In this document: one piece after another, positions 45,201-57,315 of the stretch
Layout: each line of letters begins with the position of its first letter
Numbering within the stretch: position 1 is the first letter of the stretch
DNA from: Astragalus membranaceus
Taxonomy: Eukaryota > Streptophyta > Magnoliopsida > Fabales > Fabaceae
Length of the DNA: 64,000 bases
Assembly (NCBI GenBank): GCA_039519185.1
Contig: CM076851.1
Coordinates: 32,323,825-32,387,824, forward strand
Reading direction: 5' to 3'
The notes under the pieces: model-generated
What the model saw: the letters and a program-made list of their open reading frames with translations, nothing else
Told to the model about the DNA's origin: nothing
The model's database searches: none
Made by a program: the position numbers and the translations under genes

Positions 45201-46121
45201 AAGCTAGCAGAGGAGTATGTGAGAAACATTATAAGATTACACGGAGTCCCTACTAGTATTGTATCGGACCGAGATCCTAAGTTCACCTCCAGATTTTGGA
45301 AAGCATTGAATGAAGCTTTGGGAACAAGAGTGCTTGTTAGCACTGCTTATCATCCTCAGACTAATGGTCAGACAGAGAGGACTATTCAGACTCTTGAGGA
45401 CATGCTTCGGGCTTGTGTGCTCGATAGCGGAAGAAAATGGGAGAATCAACCTCCATTAGTAGAGTTCTCCTACACAAACAGTTACCACTCCAGTATTGGA
45501 ATGGCACCGTTTGAAGCACTTTATGGAAGAAAGTGTAGAACTCCTTTGTGTTGGTGGGAAATTGCTGAAGATAAATTCTTGGGACCCGATATGGTTCGTG
45601 AAACTACCGAGAAGATTAAGTTAATTCGGGAAAGAATGAAGGTTGCTCAGAGTAGGCAAAAGAGCTATGCTGACAACCGAAGGAGGCCACTAGAGTTCGA
45701 AGTCGGTGATCATGTGTTCTTAAAGGTTTCTCCAACCATAGGCACCGGTAGAGCTTTGCGAGCGAAAAAGCTCAGTCCTCGATACGTTGGACCGTTCCAA
45801 ATTATCGAGTGTATTGGGCCAGTCGCCTATCACCTTGCTTTGTCCCCTGCCTTATCCAACCTTCATGATGTCTTTCATGTATCTCAACTGAGGAAGTATG
45901 TCCCCGATCCAGATCAACCGTTGGGTGTTGACACGATCGATCTTCGACCGGACCTATCATTTCAACCATATCCTAGCTATATCCTGGAGCGTGGCGAAAA
46001 GACGCTGCGGTCAAGGACTATTTCGATTGTCAAAGTGGCCTGGGATGGCTTCTCAACCGAAGAGGCTACTTGGGAGCTGGAAGAGGACGTGCGGACTCGA
46101 TATCCATATCTCTTTCATTGA
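42276..46121 (+). pseudogene. pol: chromovirus gag C-terminus and pol, two in-frame stops
   Basis: The sequence begins in the Gag C-terminal half, with a zinc knuckle CYFCKEVGHYANNFP whose last Cys is Phe. Next comes an aspartic protease (LYDSGATHCFIS), then RT (RLCIDYRQLNKITIKNKYPL and FVVVFIDDILVYSK). A TGA at 44148-44150 replaces a conserved Trp and a TAG lies at 44289-44291. RNase H follows (DHKSLKYLFDQK), then integrase (HPGSTKMCRDLKLMYWWPG, CLTCQKVKAEH, SDRDPKF, AYHPQTNGQTE) and a chromodomain-like end (VKVAWDGFSTEEATWELEED). The pol is closely similar to the minus-strand copy at 36780-39728, so both belong to one family. Confidence 0.92.
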
Positions 46122-46169
46122 GGTACGTCTTTTCAATTTTGAGGACAAAATTTTAAAAGTTAGGGTGAT

Positions 46170-48389
46170 TATAACATCCCTAATTTTTAAAATGCGAATT
46201 ATGATGAATGAGAGAGATTTAGCCATTTGATAAGAATAATTAGTCGCAACTCGAATATAGAGTAGTCGAGAAAAATTACGCCGAGTAGGAATCCGTAAGA
46301 ATTTGGGGGATTTTACATCAAGCCATGACTTAAATGGGCCAAGGGCAGTTTGGTCTTTTCACCATCACTTAACCCTCAGCCCATCTGAACCACACATCTC
46401 ATCTCCATCTTTCTTTTCACTTAAACTGAACCCATCACTCCCTCACTTACCATTTTTCAGAAACACTTAGGAAAACAGAATTCTTGGAGAGAAAGGAGAG
46501 GGAGGGCGCGAATAGAAGGAAGAAGGAGAAGCAAGGAGAGCCCTTGGATTCCGGTTGCATGTAAGTTTTCTTTCCACTCATCCATTCCATTTTCCATACT
46601 ATTTCCACTGGTACAACTTTCAGAAACTGATTCACCCTCCTTCCCTCTTTTCCATTTTCGAACCATGAAGCCCAAGTGAGGTAGATGATGAAGTTTTGAG
46701 CTGCTGTTAGTTTGCATGTTCAGGGGGAGCTGTTGAGGAGGAAGTTCTGAACTTGAATTTCGAATTTGGAAGGAGTTTAGTCATACTAAGTTGCTGTCTC
46801 AGTTTGGTCAGAGAGCATTGTTGTTTGAGAAGCGGTTCGAGCTCTAGCGGGGATTGTTCGAGCGGTTCTTAGTTGGTCGTCCGTGCTCCATCGGAAATTC
46901 TCGCGTATTCGGAAAATCGGCGAGTTCTGCTCACGATTAGGGAGTGTGTTTAATATTCTGGAATTTTTGTTTTGATGATTGATTTCGTGTCGAGACATTT
47001 TATCGAGTCGAAAACCGTTTTCGGGAAAACAGCGTTTTTACGGTTTTTCGGTGAATATATATGTTTTTATTGAATTGATGATTTTAATGCTTTCGCTGGA
47101 ATATGGACTGAATTGCTGGTTAGAAGGTCCATTTATAAGTCTCGATGGTCAAGAAATGTCTCGGGGTCGAATAGGAAGCGAAACGGTACAAAACGGGTTT
47201 TCAAAATGCTATTTTTTTCACAATTCTGTCTCTCATCGTGTCGCGACCCGAGCCTTCACGTCGCTATCTCCCCTTATTTTTGCAACGCAAAACTTTCTGT
47301 AACCTTTCGCGTCGCGGCGGAACCAGTTCGCGTCGCGACGCTTTGCAGTTTTTCAGCAAAACACATTGATTTTGTTTTGGCGATAACTTTTGATCCGGGA
47401 ACCCGATTGATGTGTTCTCAGGTGCGTTTGCAAGCTTATTCAAAGACCTAACTATATATATAATTTGAATTTGGAAAATACACTGTTTTTGTAATTCAAA
47501 ACAGTTTTCAAAACCGAATTGTAGACCGCGTGTGAGCATATGATTTTGAATAACAACACGAATAATTCGTCCAACTTGGTACCGTACTATAATGCCGGAT
47601 GTCTATCATAGGATTCATCGAAATGGGTTATAGGTCAGCAATAGATATAGAATATCTAAAACTTAAGTGACGGCCCAATGCAGGATTGTGGGTTATCGGG
47701 ATTGTGGGCTTTGCACGGCCGATTTATGCTAAGATAGGTTTTCGATTCATCGAGATTGTGGGCTTTGCACGGTCGATGTTTCGTTTGAGGAAAGCTTGTA
47801 ATTATGTATTAATTGACAAGGCTTAAAAATATGTGATAGTACTTTGTTTACCGGGATTGTGGGATTTGCACGGCCGGTAAATGGGCTAGTCATATATTGA
47901 TATAAATAGTTATAAATTAACTCTGTATATGGTTTTATAAAGGAACCGAGCGATAGTGAGGGGGCACGGTAGAACTTACTGAGACAAGTTGTCTCACCCA
48001 ATCATTGTTGTTGTTTTTACAGAGAAGCGGGGAAAGAGAAAGAGTCAGCGACACGAGTAGGTGACTCGCTTGCGGAGGTGCCCACGAAGTGCAGTCTTAA
48101 TGTTTTCTTTTATCTTTTCGGTTGACCTGTTATGGTTATATAACTTGTAATTGTTTATGAGTTGTATGAACCGCTTTTGATTTCTCTGTTTATGGTATTG
48201 AACACTTGGGTTGTATTCCTTCAGATGTTTGAAACATTATGGAATTAAGACGAATGGATTTGAAGTATTATGCTTTATTTTCGGAAAAAGTTCGTACGTT
48301 CAATACTTTAACAGGAATTGTGTCCTCTGATTATTACTATAGTCGTGCATTACGGTATATCTACATGTTAGAAATACCGGGGTGATACA
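46170..48389 (+). repeat. 3' LTR of the plus-strand chromovirus
   Basis: 2220 bp after the purine tract region AAAGTTAGGGTGAT. It contains the CGCGTCGC block, the ATAACTTTTGATCCGGG motif (47386) and three GGGCTTTGCACGG-type words, one changed to GGGATTTGCACGG. The AT run and flanking 200 bp of the 5' LTR are missing here. Confidence 0.88.
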
Positions 48390-48761
48390 TGTAGTCTGGC
48401 CTTTTTAGTTAAATAGGCTTTAAAAATAGCCTTGGCCTTATCTATTTAGAAAAAACCCTGGCCTGGCGTGGGCCTGATGTAGGCTGGGCCATAGGCCCCA
48501 TTCGGCCGACCTAGTCTATTTTCACCCCTAGTTTCTATGCTCTCTTATCCAAACAGAATACAAGGATAGAAATACACACATGTTATGGATTAGGTCGAGG
48601 CCAAGCCTGCATTCGGGTCCAACAATGGCCCAAATGTGCAACAGAACTGTCCCTCGTTGGCAATCCATGTGTTGCAGGCAGCAACGATTGAGATCGCAAA
48701 CTCGAATCCAACGGCTAGGGGCGCACCACTTTACTCGCGCTAGAAGCCCCCCAAGCACACC
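48390..48761 (-). mobile_element. hAT-like element end and spacer
   Basis: On the minus strand TAGGGGTGAAAATAGACTAG (48533 downward) is followed by a GGCC-rich stretch (GGCCTATGGCCCAGCC). This is a common form of terminal sequence in plant hAT-type repeats. The other terminus was not found, and 48534-48761 has no recognised feature. Confidence 0.35.
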
Positions 48762-49374
48762 TGTAACACCCCTTTTCTACCCTTATATTACACGTCATTT
48801 ATCAGAGTAATTCTCTTTCAAAAATATTATTTTAATTGATAGAAAAGAAATGCTACAACTTCATTAAAGCAAACTCATCATTTGCACTGTTCAAATTTGT
48901 GCAACAAACATCCGTCATGAAAAATCAAGTCCTCGAAAATCCCATCACAGCGGAATAAACAACAACTCACTAATAACTCTCAAAACGCGTCTCAATTTAT
49001 CGATAAAATCATTACACAACCAATCAAATAATTTATCAAGTTTCACCCACGCCCCCTAGGTGTTACAGTATCAGAGAGCGACACAAAATACATCCCAAGA
49101 GCTAATGAGGAAGGCAGCAGATCCTTCACTCGCGGTTACCTGCAGCGTTGCCACAATAGAGCAACATTCCAAGCAGAAGGGGTGAGAATTTCAATAAAAC
49201 ATAATCAAGCATAAACAGAGTAATATGAACAGTAAATCACACGACATCATCAATATCATCAAACTCATCATCAGAGAATATCAATTCAAACACAATTATT
49301 TTCAAGGAATCACCGTCATGAAAGTGCATGTGAATGCAACCCCCTCCAGGGCATATGCATGATGGTACCATCTC

Positions 49375-49985
49375 GTCATAAAAAGCCACTCAAGGCATAT
49401 CATCATCAAAAGCCACTCAAGGCATATCATCATCAATAAGAGGCCGAAGCCTGTTCGTCATAGTATGCACATGCCATGAGACTCTATGAACGCATGTGCA
49501 ACTCATCAAACACTCACCTGGAGTACTCATCATCATCATAAAACATTCATAGAGTGTATTCGTCATAATCATCAAAATCATATATATCACATCATCATAA
49601 TCACTCATAGAGTGAACTCGTCATAGTCATCAAAATCATATAGATCACATCATCATAATCACTCATAGAGTGAACTCGTCATATTCACATCATGAATTCT
49701 TTTCCAATCATCACCAACCTCAAAACACGATTTGTTCATCACACAACTCATCAAAAGTTCATCAAGGAATCATCAAAATGTTCATCAAGAAATCATCAAA
49801 ATGCTCATCAAGAAATCATCAAAAATTCATCAAAACGACATCAAAACTCTTCGACAATATCAATTTCATCACAATATCAATTTCATCACAATATCAAAAT
49901 AACATTAACAACATCGAAAGGGCATCAACAACGTCACTATAACATCAATGACATCAAAATAATATCGATAACATCAAAACCCCCA
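49375..49985. repeat. CATCAT-rich tandem words in the LTR
   Basis: AAAAGCCACTCAAGGCATAT occurs twice (49380, 49408). A 58-bp unit with CATAGAGTGAACTCGTCAT occurs twice (about 49603, 49661), with a diverged copy before it. A 23-bp TTCATCAAGAAATCATCAAA unit occurs about four times (49757-49830). An identical block lies at +5384. Confidence 0.85.
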
Positions 49986-50324
49986 AAACCCCAATTACAT
50001 ACCCAATTATATTAAATCGAAATGCTCACCCTTACTTTAGGTTTTCACGAAGACAAGAGATCACTACAAGTCACCTACGAAACAACAGCAACAATCCACG
50101 CGATCTACACTTCTTCTCTCCTTCTCACGATCGCAAGTTCTCTCTCTCTTAGATTGTAGGGAGATTAATTTTCGTTCTCACCACTTCTGGATTCTAACTC
50201 TGGAATTGCTCTCCTATCGAAGCCCTCTACGATACGAGAAGAACGCAACAAACGGCGTCACAATCGGAGCTCCAGAGACAAAGATATGATAAAAAGAGTG
50301 AAAACAGCCAGAAAATGCCCTAGC

Positions 50325-50480
50325 TGCGCAGAAACGCAGCTATATACGCGAACTCGCGCTCGGAGCGCGAACCAGGCGCGACTTGGGCGCGAAATGGCAG
50401 CAACTCACGCTGCTCACGCACAGCACTTGCGCTTGGGGCGCGACTTGAGCGTGACTCAGGCGCAGAATGGCAGCAACAAC
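50325..50480. repeat. GC-rich GCGCGACTTG word block of the LTR
   Basis: Words such as GGCGCGACTTGGGCGCGAAA, GCGCTTGGGGCGCGACTTGA and AGCTGCGCAGAAACGCAGCT are arranged as loose repeats and hairpins. An identical block lies at 55709-55864. It sits next to the LTR motif shared with other gypsy LTRs. Confidence 0.8.
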
Positions 50481-50944
50481 AGCATACATGCGCAGACTAC
50501 TCTTTTCTTCCTTCTCTTTATTAAAATAGCAAACGACATCGGATTTTAACAAATGACCACTCGTTGGAAAGCTCTCGGAGTGTAGTTTCTATCTATGATT
50601 TTTAATTCCCAAAATAAGTAACCAATTGGTACAGATTTTCAAAATACTACACTGAGGTACCAAACTTGGACGGAACTTCTCACTCAACTTGCAACCAAAT
50701 TTCCTTTCTCACTTCTTAATGAAATTTTATGAAACCAATGCCTACTTTGTAGAGAATTAGGTCCACTCTCCAACTAAACAAGAACAATTCAAAACGGAGT
50801 TCGATTGAGAACACAAAACCTTGAAAAACCTAACCTCAATTCTAGTCATTTATACCATGGTTCTCACGCCAATAACTCTCTAATCTCTTCAATCATTTCA
50901 CCAATTCATCTCAAAATAGATTTTAATAAAATTGGGGCGTTACA

Positions 50945-53900
50945 ACTCTCCCCCACTTAGAATATTTTCGTCCTCAAAAATTTACTCCAACTCACGAAAC
51001 GAAACCCAATCTTCTTGTCACTTCCAACCATCCCTGTCCATCGCCCTTCTCCACATTGTTACTCTTAATTAGATGTTCTAATCTGAAGGTCATCAAAGTC
51101 CCACTCAACTACTCAAACACCGTGACACTTCACTTAGGCAACTACACCTCATCATCACTCACCTCTACAACTACCTCGGTTACATCTACTTCGGTTCTCC
51201 ATCATTCTCCTTGCCACCCATACGCTGCACTTAGGCACTTTATGCTTCAACCACACTAGCTTCTACATACATTTACTCTTAAGCTTATACTCACCACACT
51301 TCAACAACTACGCTTAGGCGCACCGCCTACGCACAACACTTCACCTCGACACTATGTACAATGTATAACTTAGCCACACATGCCCTTCGACGTACACATA
51401 CACTTCGACACATTTAACCTTCGACTCACACGTTCGACACCTACATACCTTGATAACACTGCAACACTGCACTTCGTCCCACTTATACTTCGATTTCCAT
51501 ATACTTTGACAACACCACACGTCGACTCCCATTCATTTCGACCAACTTATAGTCAGGTAACCACATCTCGGCTCTTATGTCACCGTACACACCTAACCTT
51601 CATCTCTTCTTGTTTCTTTGGTCCTCACACTATGATCGAACTTAGCTACGACTACAACACCCATTCACTTGAAATTGGCACGACACCCATTAAAGTACTT
51701 CAACGAAAGTGACAACACCAACCACGACATCTTTGCGCTGAGAGTTCCTCAACTCCCATTTCCCCCCCTAGGTCCTTCATAGGACCGACTCATCAACAAC
51801 ACATCATAACTTCACCAAAGTGAAGCACACACCACATCAATCACATCAATCACAATTAATTACGCGACTCCTTTGTCAATAAAGGACTAAGTCAACGTCC
51901 ATAGGGACCAAACAGCACATAAAAAAAAATCGAGACAGCAACCTCCCAAAATACAGTAACAGTACTAAAGAAAAATAGGAAGACAGCCCTTTTAAAATTT
52001 ACGAAACGGCCCACTTGATTCAAGAAAACATCATTTTAATTTTAAGAACTCGGCACTTTAAATTATTAAGAGAACAACACGTTATATTTGAGTGAACATC
52101 ACATTTAAGTCGAAGAAAACAACACTCTAGATTGTAGAGAACAGTACACTTTAATGTGCGAAAACAGCAGCAAAAACGGCAACATTAACAACATAAAAAT
52201 GGCACACTATTAATCTCAAAACAAAACGGCATCTTTAAACAATATAAAAACAGCGCACTATTATTTTCAAAACGAAACAGCAACTGTAAACAATATAACC
52301 AACTCTTTAACTTTGGGAAAAAGCACGTCAATTTTTGTAAACATCCTCGTAAAATTTTGGGTAAACAGTGTGAAAACAACCACATTATTTGAGTAAAACG
52401 GCAACAGCAAGACCAAGAAGAAGAAGAACAACAACAACAATAAGGTGTAAACAGTGGTCTTTTAGCGCGCAACAACAGCAAAACACGGAGTGAAAATAAT
52501 ACTTCTTTTTAGCGCGCAACGGCAGTGGAAACAGCACGTTTACAACATAAAAATAGCGCTTCATTTTCGTAAAACAGCAATACGATTATTTCATAAAAAA
52601 CAGCAACTCATTTCAGAGAAATAAACCGCAACACAGCAACTCATTTTTAAGCAAACCGCAGCATTCTTATGTAGCAAACAGCAGCATTTTATTTTGAAAA
52701 ACAGCAAGACAGCAACTCTTCGCAGCATAAAAACAGCCCCCTCTTATTTTCAAAAGCAAGACAGCAACATTTGAACAATATAAGACAGCACACTATTCAT
52801 CTTAAAAATAGAACAGCGACCTGAAACACTGTCAAACAGCACACCATTTATTTTAAATACAATTGTAACTTTGATTTCTTTGAAAACATCAATCCAATTA
52901 TCAACTCTACGAACCATTATCAATTCAATTCGATTCAATTTAATCATCACTTTATATTTTAGAAAAATACAGAAAAACTCAGAAACCTCTTTCACTCAAA
53001 AACTCAAAAACTCGGTATTTCACTCAATGATCACCTCATCAAACCTCTTTCACACGCCCTCAACATTAAGAACACGAATTTACGCATAAACACATTAAGA
53101 CTCGTTAAACAACAAATACAAAATTCATCCACAAATCATTCCATTCTTCAACCACTCATTAAACAACAAACATTAACAAATCATCAACAGCAAAACATCA
53201 ATAAATCATCAACAACAATATGAATCATCAATTAACACAAGAACACTCAATTATCACATACATCTCAATTCAATTTACAAAACCCTACTACCCGTAAACC
53301 CATCATAAACCCATTATGGATGTTAAACCCACCCTTACAAAACCCAACAAGAACAAGAGCACTTAAACGAGATTGAGATCAATTATCATCCTAGAGAAAA
53401 CACGTAAAGCAGTCAGGCATTCTTTAGACACATAACTTTTTAGAATTTGAGAGTCAACAAACACGAAATCATAGTAGAGCGAGAAAACTACTTTCAGATA
53501 GCACACCATAATTAAATCAGCAGTTCCCGCTATTTAAGCTCTAGTTTTATAACTTAATAATGATCGAAGCATATGCAGCCTGACACTATAGCCATGCAAA
53601 GATGGCAATTTGAACACCAACGCATTTTCTCTAACTTTATTTTCCCACTTCCTGAGTTTTGCTATATTTCAAGGGAATTTAAATAGAACATGTAAATTTG
53701 CCGAGGCAATCATTGACATACCATAGAGTAAAATTATGACGCAAGTACAAAACTCTCTTAGAGTCTAACCTTATCTGGTTCTACATATATCAAATGGATT
53801 AATCGACAAAATTCAATCACTTCATTAAATACAATTACTCAAATAAATGCAACATGTTGGTGAAAGTACCCTTAACATTTAAAATATCGCAACATATGGT

Positions 53901-54129
53901 AAGGAGTAGTAACTAAAAAATAACTAACATAGCAGTTACACAAAGTACTCAGAGCAAAGACACACATAGCAGCAATAAAACAATAAGCAACACCATTCTC
54001 AACAATAGCAATCCTACCGTCTGGCCAATTCAGCTAATCACTGCAACACAAATCATGGTTAGAACGAGTACCAAGACTCGAGAGATAACTAGACTCGACA
54101 CTGGACAACTTGGCCGGACAGACCGAACT
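50945..54129 (-). other. Non-coding interior of the gene-less element
   Basis: The first 770 bp (50945-51720) are CA/CT-rich with CACTTCGACAC-like words. The stretch 51900-52860 is dominated by AACAGCA/AAACAGCA words at irregular spacing, and 52860-53330 is AT-rich with ACAACAAAC and CATCAACAA words. No retroviral protein domain in any frame. Confidence 0.75.
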
Positions 54130-54141
54130 GCTCTGATACCA
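54130..54141 (-). promoter_or_regulatory. Primer-binding site (initiator Met tRNA)
   Basis: Minus strand TGGTATCAGAGC, 4 bp downstream of the 5' LTR end at 54146. It sets the orientation of the element. Confidence 0.92.
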
Positions 54142-54145
54142 CTAT

Positions 54146-56328
54146 TGTAACACCCCTTTTCTACCCTTATATTACACGTCATTTATCAGAGTAATTCTCT
54201 TTCAAAAATATTATTTTAATTGATAGAAAAGAAATGCTACAACTTCATTAAAGCAAACTCATCATTTGCACTGTTCAAATTTGTGCAACAAACATCCGTC
54301 ATGAAAAATCAAGTCCTCGAAAATCCCATCACAGCGGAATAAACAACAACTCACTAATAACTCTCAAAACGCGTCTCAATTTATCGATAAAATCATTACA
54401 CAACCAATCAAATAATTTATCAAGTTTCACCCACGCCCCCTAGGTGTTACAGTATCAGAGAGCGACACAAAATACATCCCAAGAGCTAATGAGGAAGGCA
54501 GCAGATCCTTCACTCGCGGTTACCTGCAGCGTTGCCACAATAGAGCAACATTCCAAGCAGAAGGGGTGAGAATTTCAATAAAACATAATCAAGCATAAAC
54601 AGAGTAATATGAATAGTAAATCACACGACATCATCAATATCATCAAACTCATCATCAGAGAATATCAATTCAAACACAATTATTTTCAAGGAATCACCGT
54701 CATGAAAGTGCATGTGAATGCAACCCCCTCCAGGGCATATGCATGATGGTACCATCTCGTCATAAAAAGCCACTCAAGGCATATCATCATCAAAAGCCAC
54801 TCAAGGCATATCATCATCAATAAGAGGCCGAAGCCTGTTCGTCATAGTATGCACATGCCATGAGACTCTATGAACGCATGTGCAACTCATCAAACACTCA
54901 CCTGGAGTACTCATCATCATCATAAAACACTCATAGAGTGTATTCGTCATAATCATCAAAATCATATATATCACATCATCATAATCACTCATAGAGTGAA
55001 CTCGTCATAGTCATCAAAATCATATAGATCACATCATCATAATCACTCATAGAGTGAACTCGTCATATTCACATCATGAATTCTTTTCCAATCATCACCA
55101 ACCTCAAAACACGATTTGTTCATCACACAACTCATCAAAAGTTCATCAAGGAATCATCAAAATGTTCATCAAGAAATCATCAAAATGCTCATCAAGAAAT
55201 CATCAAAAATTCATCAAAACGACATCAAAACTCTTCGACAATATCAATTTCATCACAATATCAATTTCATCACAATATCAAAATAACATTAACAACATCG
55301 AAAGGGCATCAACAACGTCACTATAACATCAATGACATCAAAATAATATCGATAACATCAAAACCCCCAAAACCCCAATTACATACCCAATTATATTAAA
55401 TCGAAATGCTCACCCTTACCTTAGGTTTTCACGAAGACAAGAGATCACTACAAGTCACCTACGAAACAACAGCAACAATCCACGCGATCTACACTTCTTC
55501 TCTCCTTCTCACGATCGCAAGTTCTCTCTCTCTTAGATTGTAGGGAGATTAATTTTCGTTCTCACCACTTCTGGATTCTAACTCTGGAATTGCTCTCCTA
55601 TCGAAGCCCTCTACAATACGAGAAGAACGCAACAAACGGCGTCACAATCGGAGCTCCAGAGACAAAGATATGATAAAAAGAGTGAAAACAGCCAGAAAAT
55701 GCCCTAGCTGCGCAGAAACGCAGCTATATACGCGAACTCGCGCTCGGAGCGCGAACCAGGCGCGACTTGGGCGCGAAATGGCAGCAACTCACGCTGCTCA
55801 CGCACAGCACTTGCGCTTGGGGCGCGACTTGAGCGTGACTCAGGCGCAGAATGGCAGCAACAACAGCATACATGCGCAGACTACTCTTTTCTTCCTTCTC
55901 TTTATTAAAATAGCAAACGACATCGGATTTTAACAAATGACCACTCGTTGGAAAGCTCTCGGAGTGTAGTTTCTATCTATGATTTTTAATTCCCAAAATA
56001 AGTAACCAATTGGTACAGATTTTCAAAATACTACACTGAGGTACCAAACTTGGACGGAACTTCTCACTCAACTTGCAACCAAATTTCCTTTCTCACTTCT
56101 TAATGAAATTTTATGAAACCAATGCCTACTTTGTAGAGAATTAGGTCCACTCTCCAACTAAACAAGAACCATTAAAAACGGAGTTCGATTGAGAACACAA
56201 AACCTTGAAAAACCTAACCTCAATTCTAGTCATTTATACCATGGTTCTCACGCCAATAACTCTCTAATCTCTTCAATCATTTCACCAATTCATCTCAAAA
56301 TAGATTTTAATAAAATTGGGGCGTTACA
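54146..56328 (-). repeat. 5' LTR of the gene-less element
   Basis: Matches 48762-50944 at a constant offset of 5384 bp, with no gap in 2183 bp and about six substitutions (for example AATAG/AACAG, CTACAATACG/CTACGATACG and ACCATTAAAAAC/ACAATTCAAAAC). Confidence 0.93.
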
Positions 56329-56713
56329 ACTCTCCCCCACTTAGAATATTTTCGTCCTCGAAAATTTACTCCAACTCACGAAACGAAACCCAATCTTCTT
56401 GTCACTTCCAACCATCCCTGTCCATCGCCCTTCTCCACATTGTTACTCTTAATTAGATGTTCTAATCTGAAGGTCATCAAAGTCCCACTCAACTACTCAA
56501 ACACCGTGACACTTCACTTAGGCAACTACACCTCATCATCACTCACCTCTACAACTACCTCGGTTACATCTACTTCGGTTCTCCATCATTCTCCTTGCCA
56601 CCCATACGCTGCACTTAGGCACTTTATGCTTCAACCACACTAGCTTCTACATACATTTACTCTTAAGCTTATACTCACCACACTTCAACAACTACGCTTA
56701 GGCGCACCGCCTA
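56329..56713 (-). repeat. Duplicate of the element's 3' internal end
   Basis: Matches 50945-51329 with one difference noted (CCTCGAAAATTT versus CCTCAAAAATTT). The match stops at 56713 (GCACCGCCTA, then a switch to TAAGTACTCCCC). Confidence 0.92.
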
Positions 56714-57126
56714 TAAGTACTCCCCGCCCCCGCCCCATTGCCATCCCTATTTGGGCCTCTTAGTAACTTTTGTTTTGCTAACTTTGACAACAGAGTGTCT
56801 GTAGGTACCACCCTCTTAGTAACTTTCGCTTTGCTAACTTTGACATCAGAGTATATTAACTTGATTTAGGTGCCAGCTCTGATGACGTCATCAGAGTATA
56901 CTCAAGTTAATATACTCTGATGACGTCATCAGAGTATATTAACTTTGACATCAGAGTGTCTGCAGGTACCACCCTCTTAATATACCCTCTTAGTACCTGC
57001 AATTGTTTAACTTGACGTCATCTCCTCTAAACTTTTTTTTTGCACTCCTTCTATATCCCTTAGCTCGTCAACTGAGCTACCTACTTGGGATCGTGATATA
57101 TTAACTTGATTTAGGTGCTATGACTC
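56714..57126. repeat. Palindromic region with hAT-like terminus
   Basis: On the minus strand TAGGGATGGCAATGGGGCGG (56754 downward) resembles a plant hAT-type terminus. It is followed by direct repeats of GTAACTTTYGYTTTGCTAAC and CAGAGTGTCTGYAGGTACCA. A 20-bp perfect palindrome (56877-56896) and a 42-bp perfect palindrome (56904-56945) share the core CTCTGATGACGTCATCAGAG. Confidence 0.75.
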
Positions 57127-57315
57127 GCTTTGAATGATTTGGCAATTGAAGATCATGCTTTGAACCGTGTTATCATCGATCGTGCAGAGAAGGATTTAAA
57201 GGAACTTAATGATATTTTTTCAAAGAGAAACAATGTCACCCTACATGATTCTGTGGCCAGGAAGACATGGGGAAATTACACGACTTTTCTTCTTGAATTA
57301 TTGGGAGATGCATAA
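57127..57315 (+). pseudogene. Unrecognised conserved-looking ORF fragment
   Basis: A frame of about 60 codons ends with TAA at 57313-57315. It has protein-like composition: NDLAIEDHALNRVIIDRAEK, then DLKELNDIFSKRNNVTLHDS and WGNYTTFLLELLGDA. It looks like the C-terminus of a larger protein whose upstream part has been replaced by the palindromic repeat region. I do not recognise the family. Confidence 0.35.

Larger units (their letters stand above)
48762..50944 (-). repeat. 3' LTR of the gene-less element
   Basis: Starts (minus) TGTAACGCCCC and ends GGGGTGTTACA. It contains the GCGCGACTTG block (50325-50480), the motif CATATCTTTGTCTCTGGAGC (minus, about 50287) and CAT/CATCAAA-rich repeats (49240-50000). 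Those repeats include a 58-bp tandem with ATCACTCATAGAGTGAACTC. Confidence 0.92.
48762..56713 (-). mobile_element. Gene-less LTR retrotransposon (LARD-type) with partial tandem extension
   Basis: LTRs 48762-50944 and 54146-56328 are both 2183 bp with six differences counted by eye. Minus orientation is shown by the primer site (54130-54141, minus: TGGTATCAGAGC, 4 bp from the LTR) and the purine tract AAGTGGGGGAGAG next to 50945. The 3.2-kb interior has no gag or pol. Beyond the 5' LTR (56329-56713) the sequence repeats the element's own 3' internal end (50945-51329), again starting with the purine tract. The order is therefore internal end, LTR, interior, LTR: a truncated tandem. It is young by LTR similarity. 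Confidence 0.9.

Noticed and set aside
49670..50015. Ser/His/Gln-rich frames duplicated at 55054-55399
   Set aside because: CATCA-rich LTR repeat composition. The conservation between copies is explained by LTR duplication, not coding.
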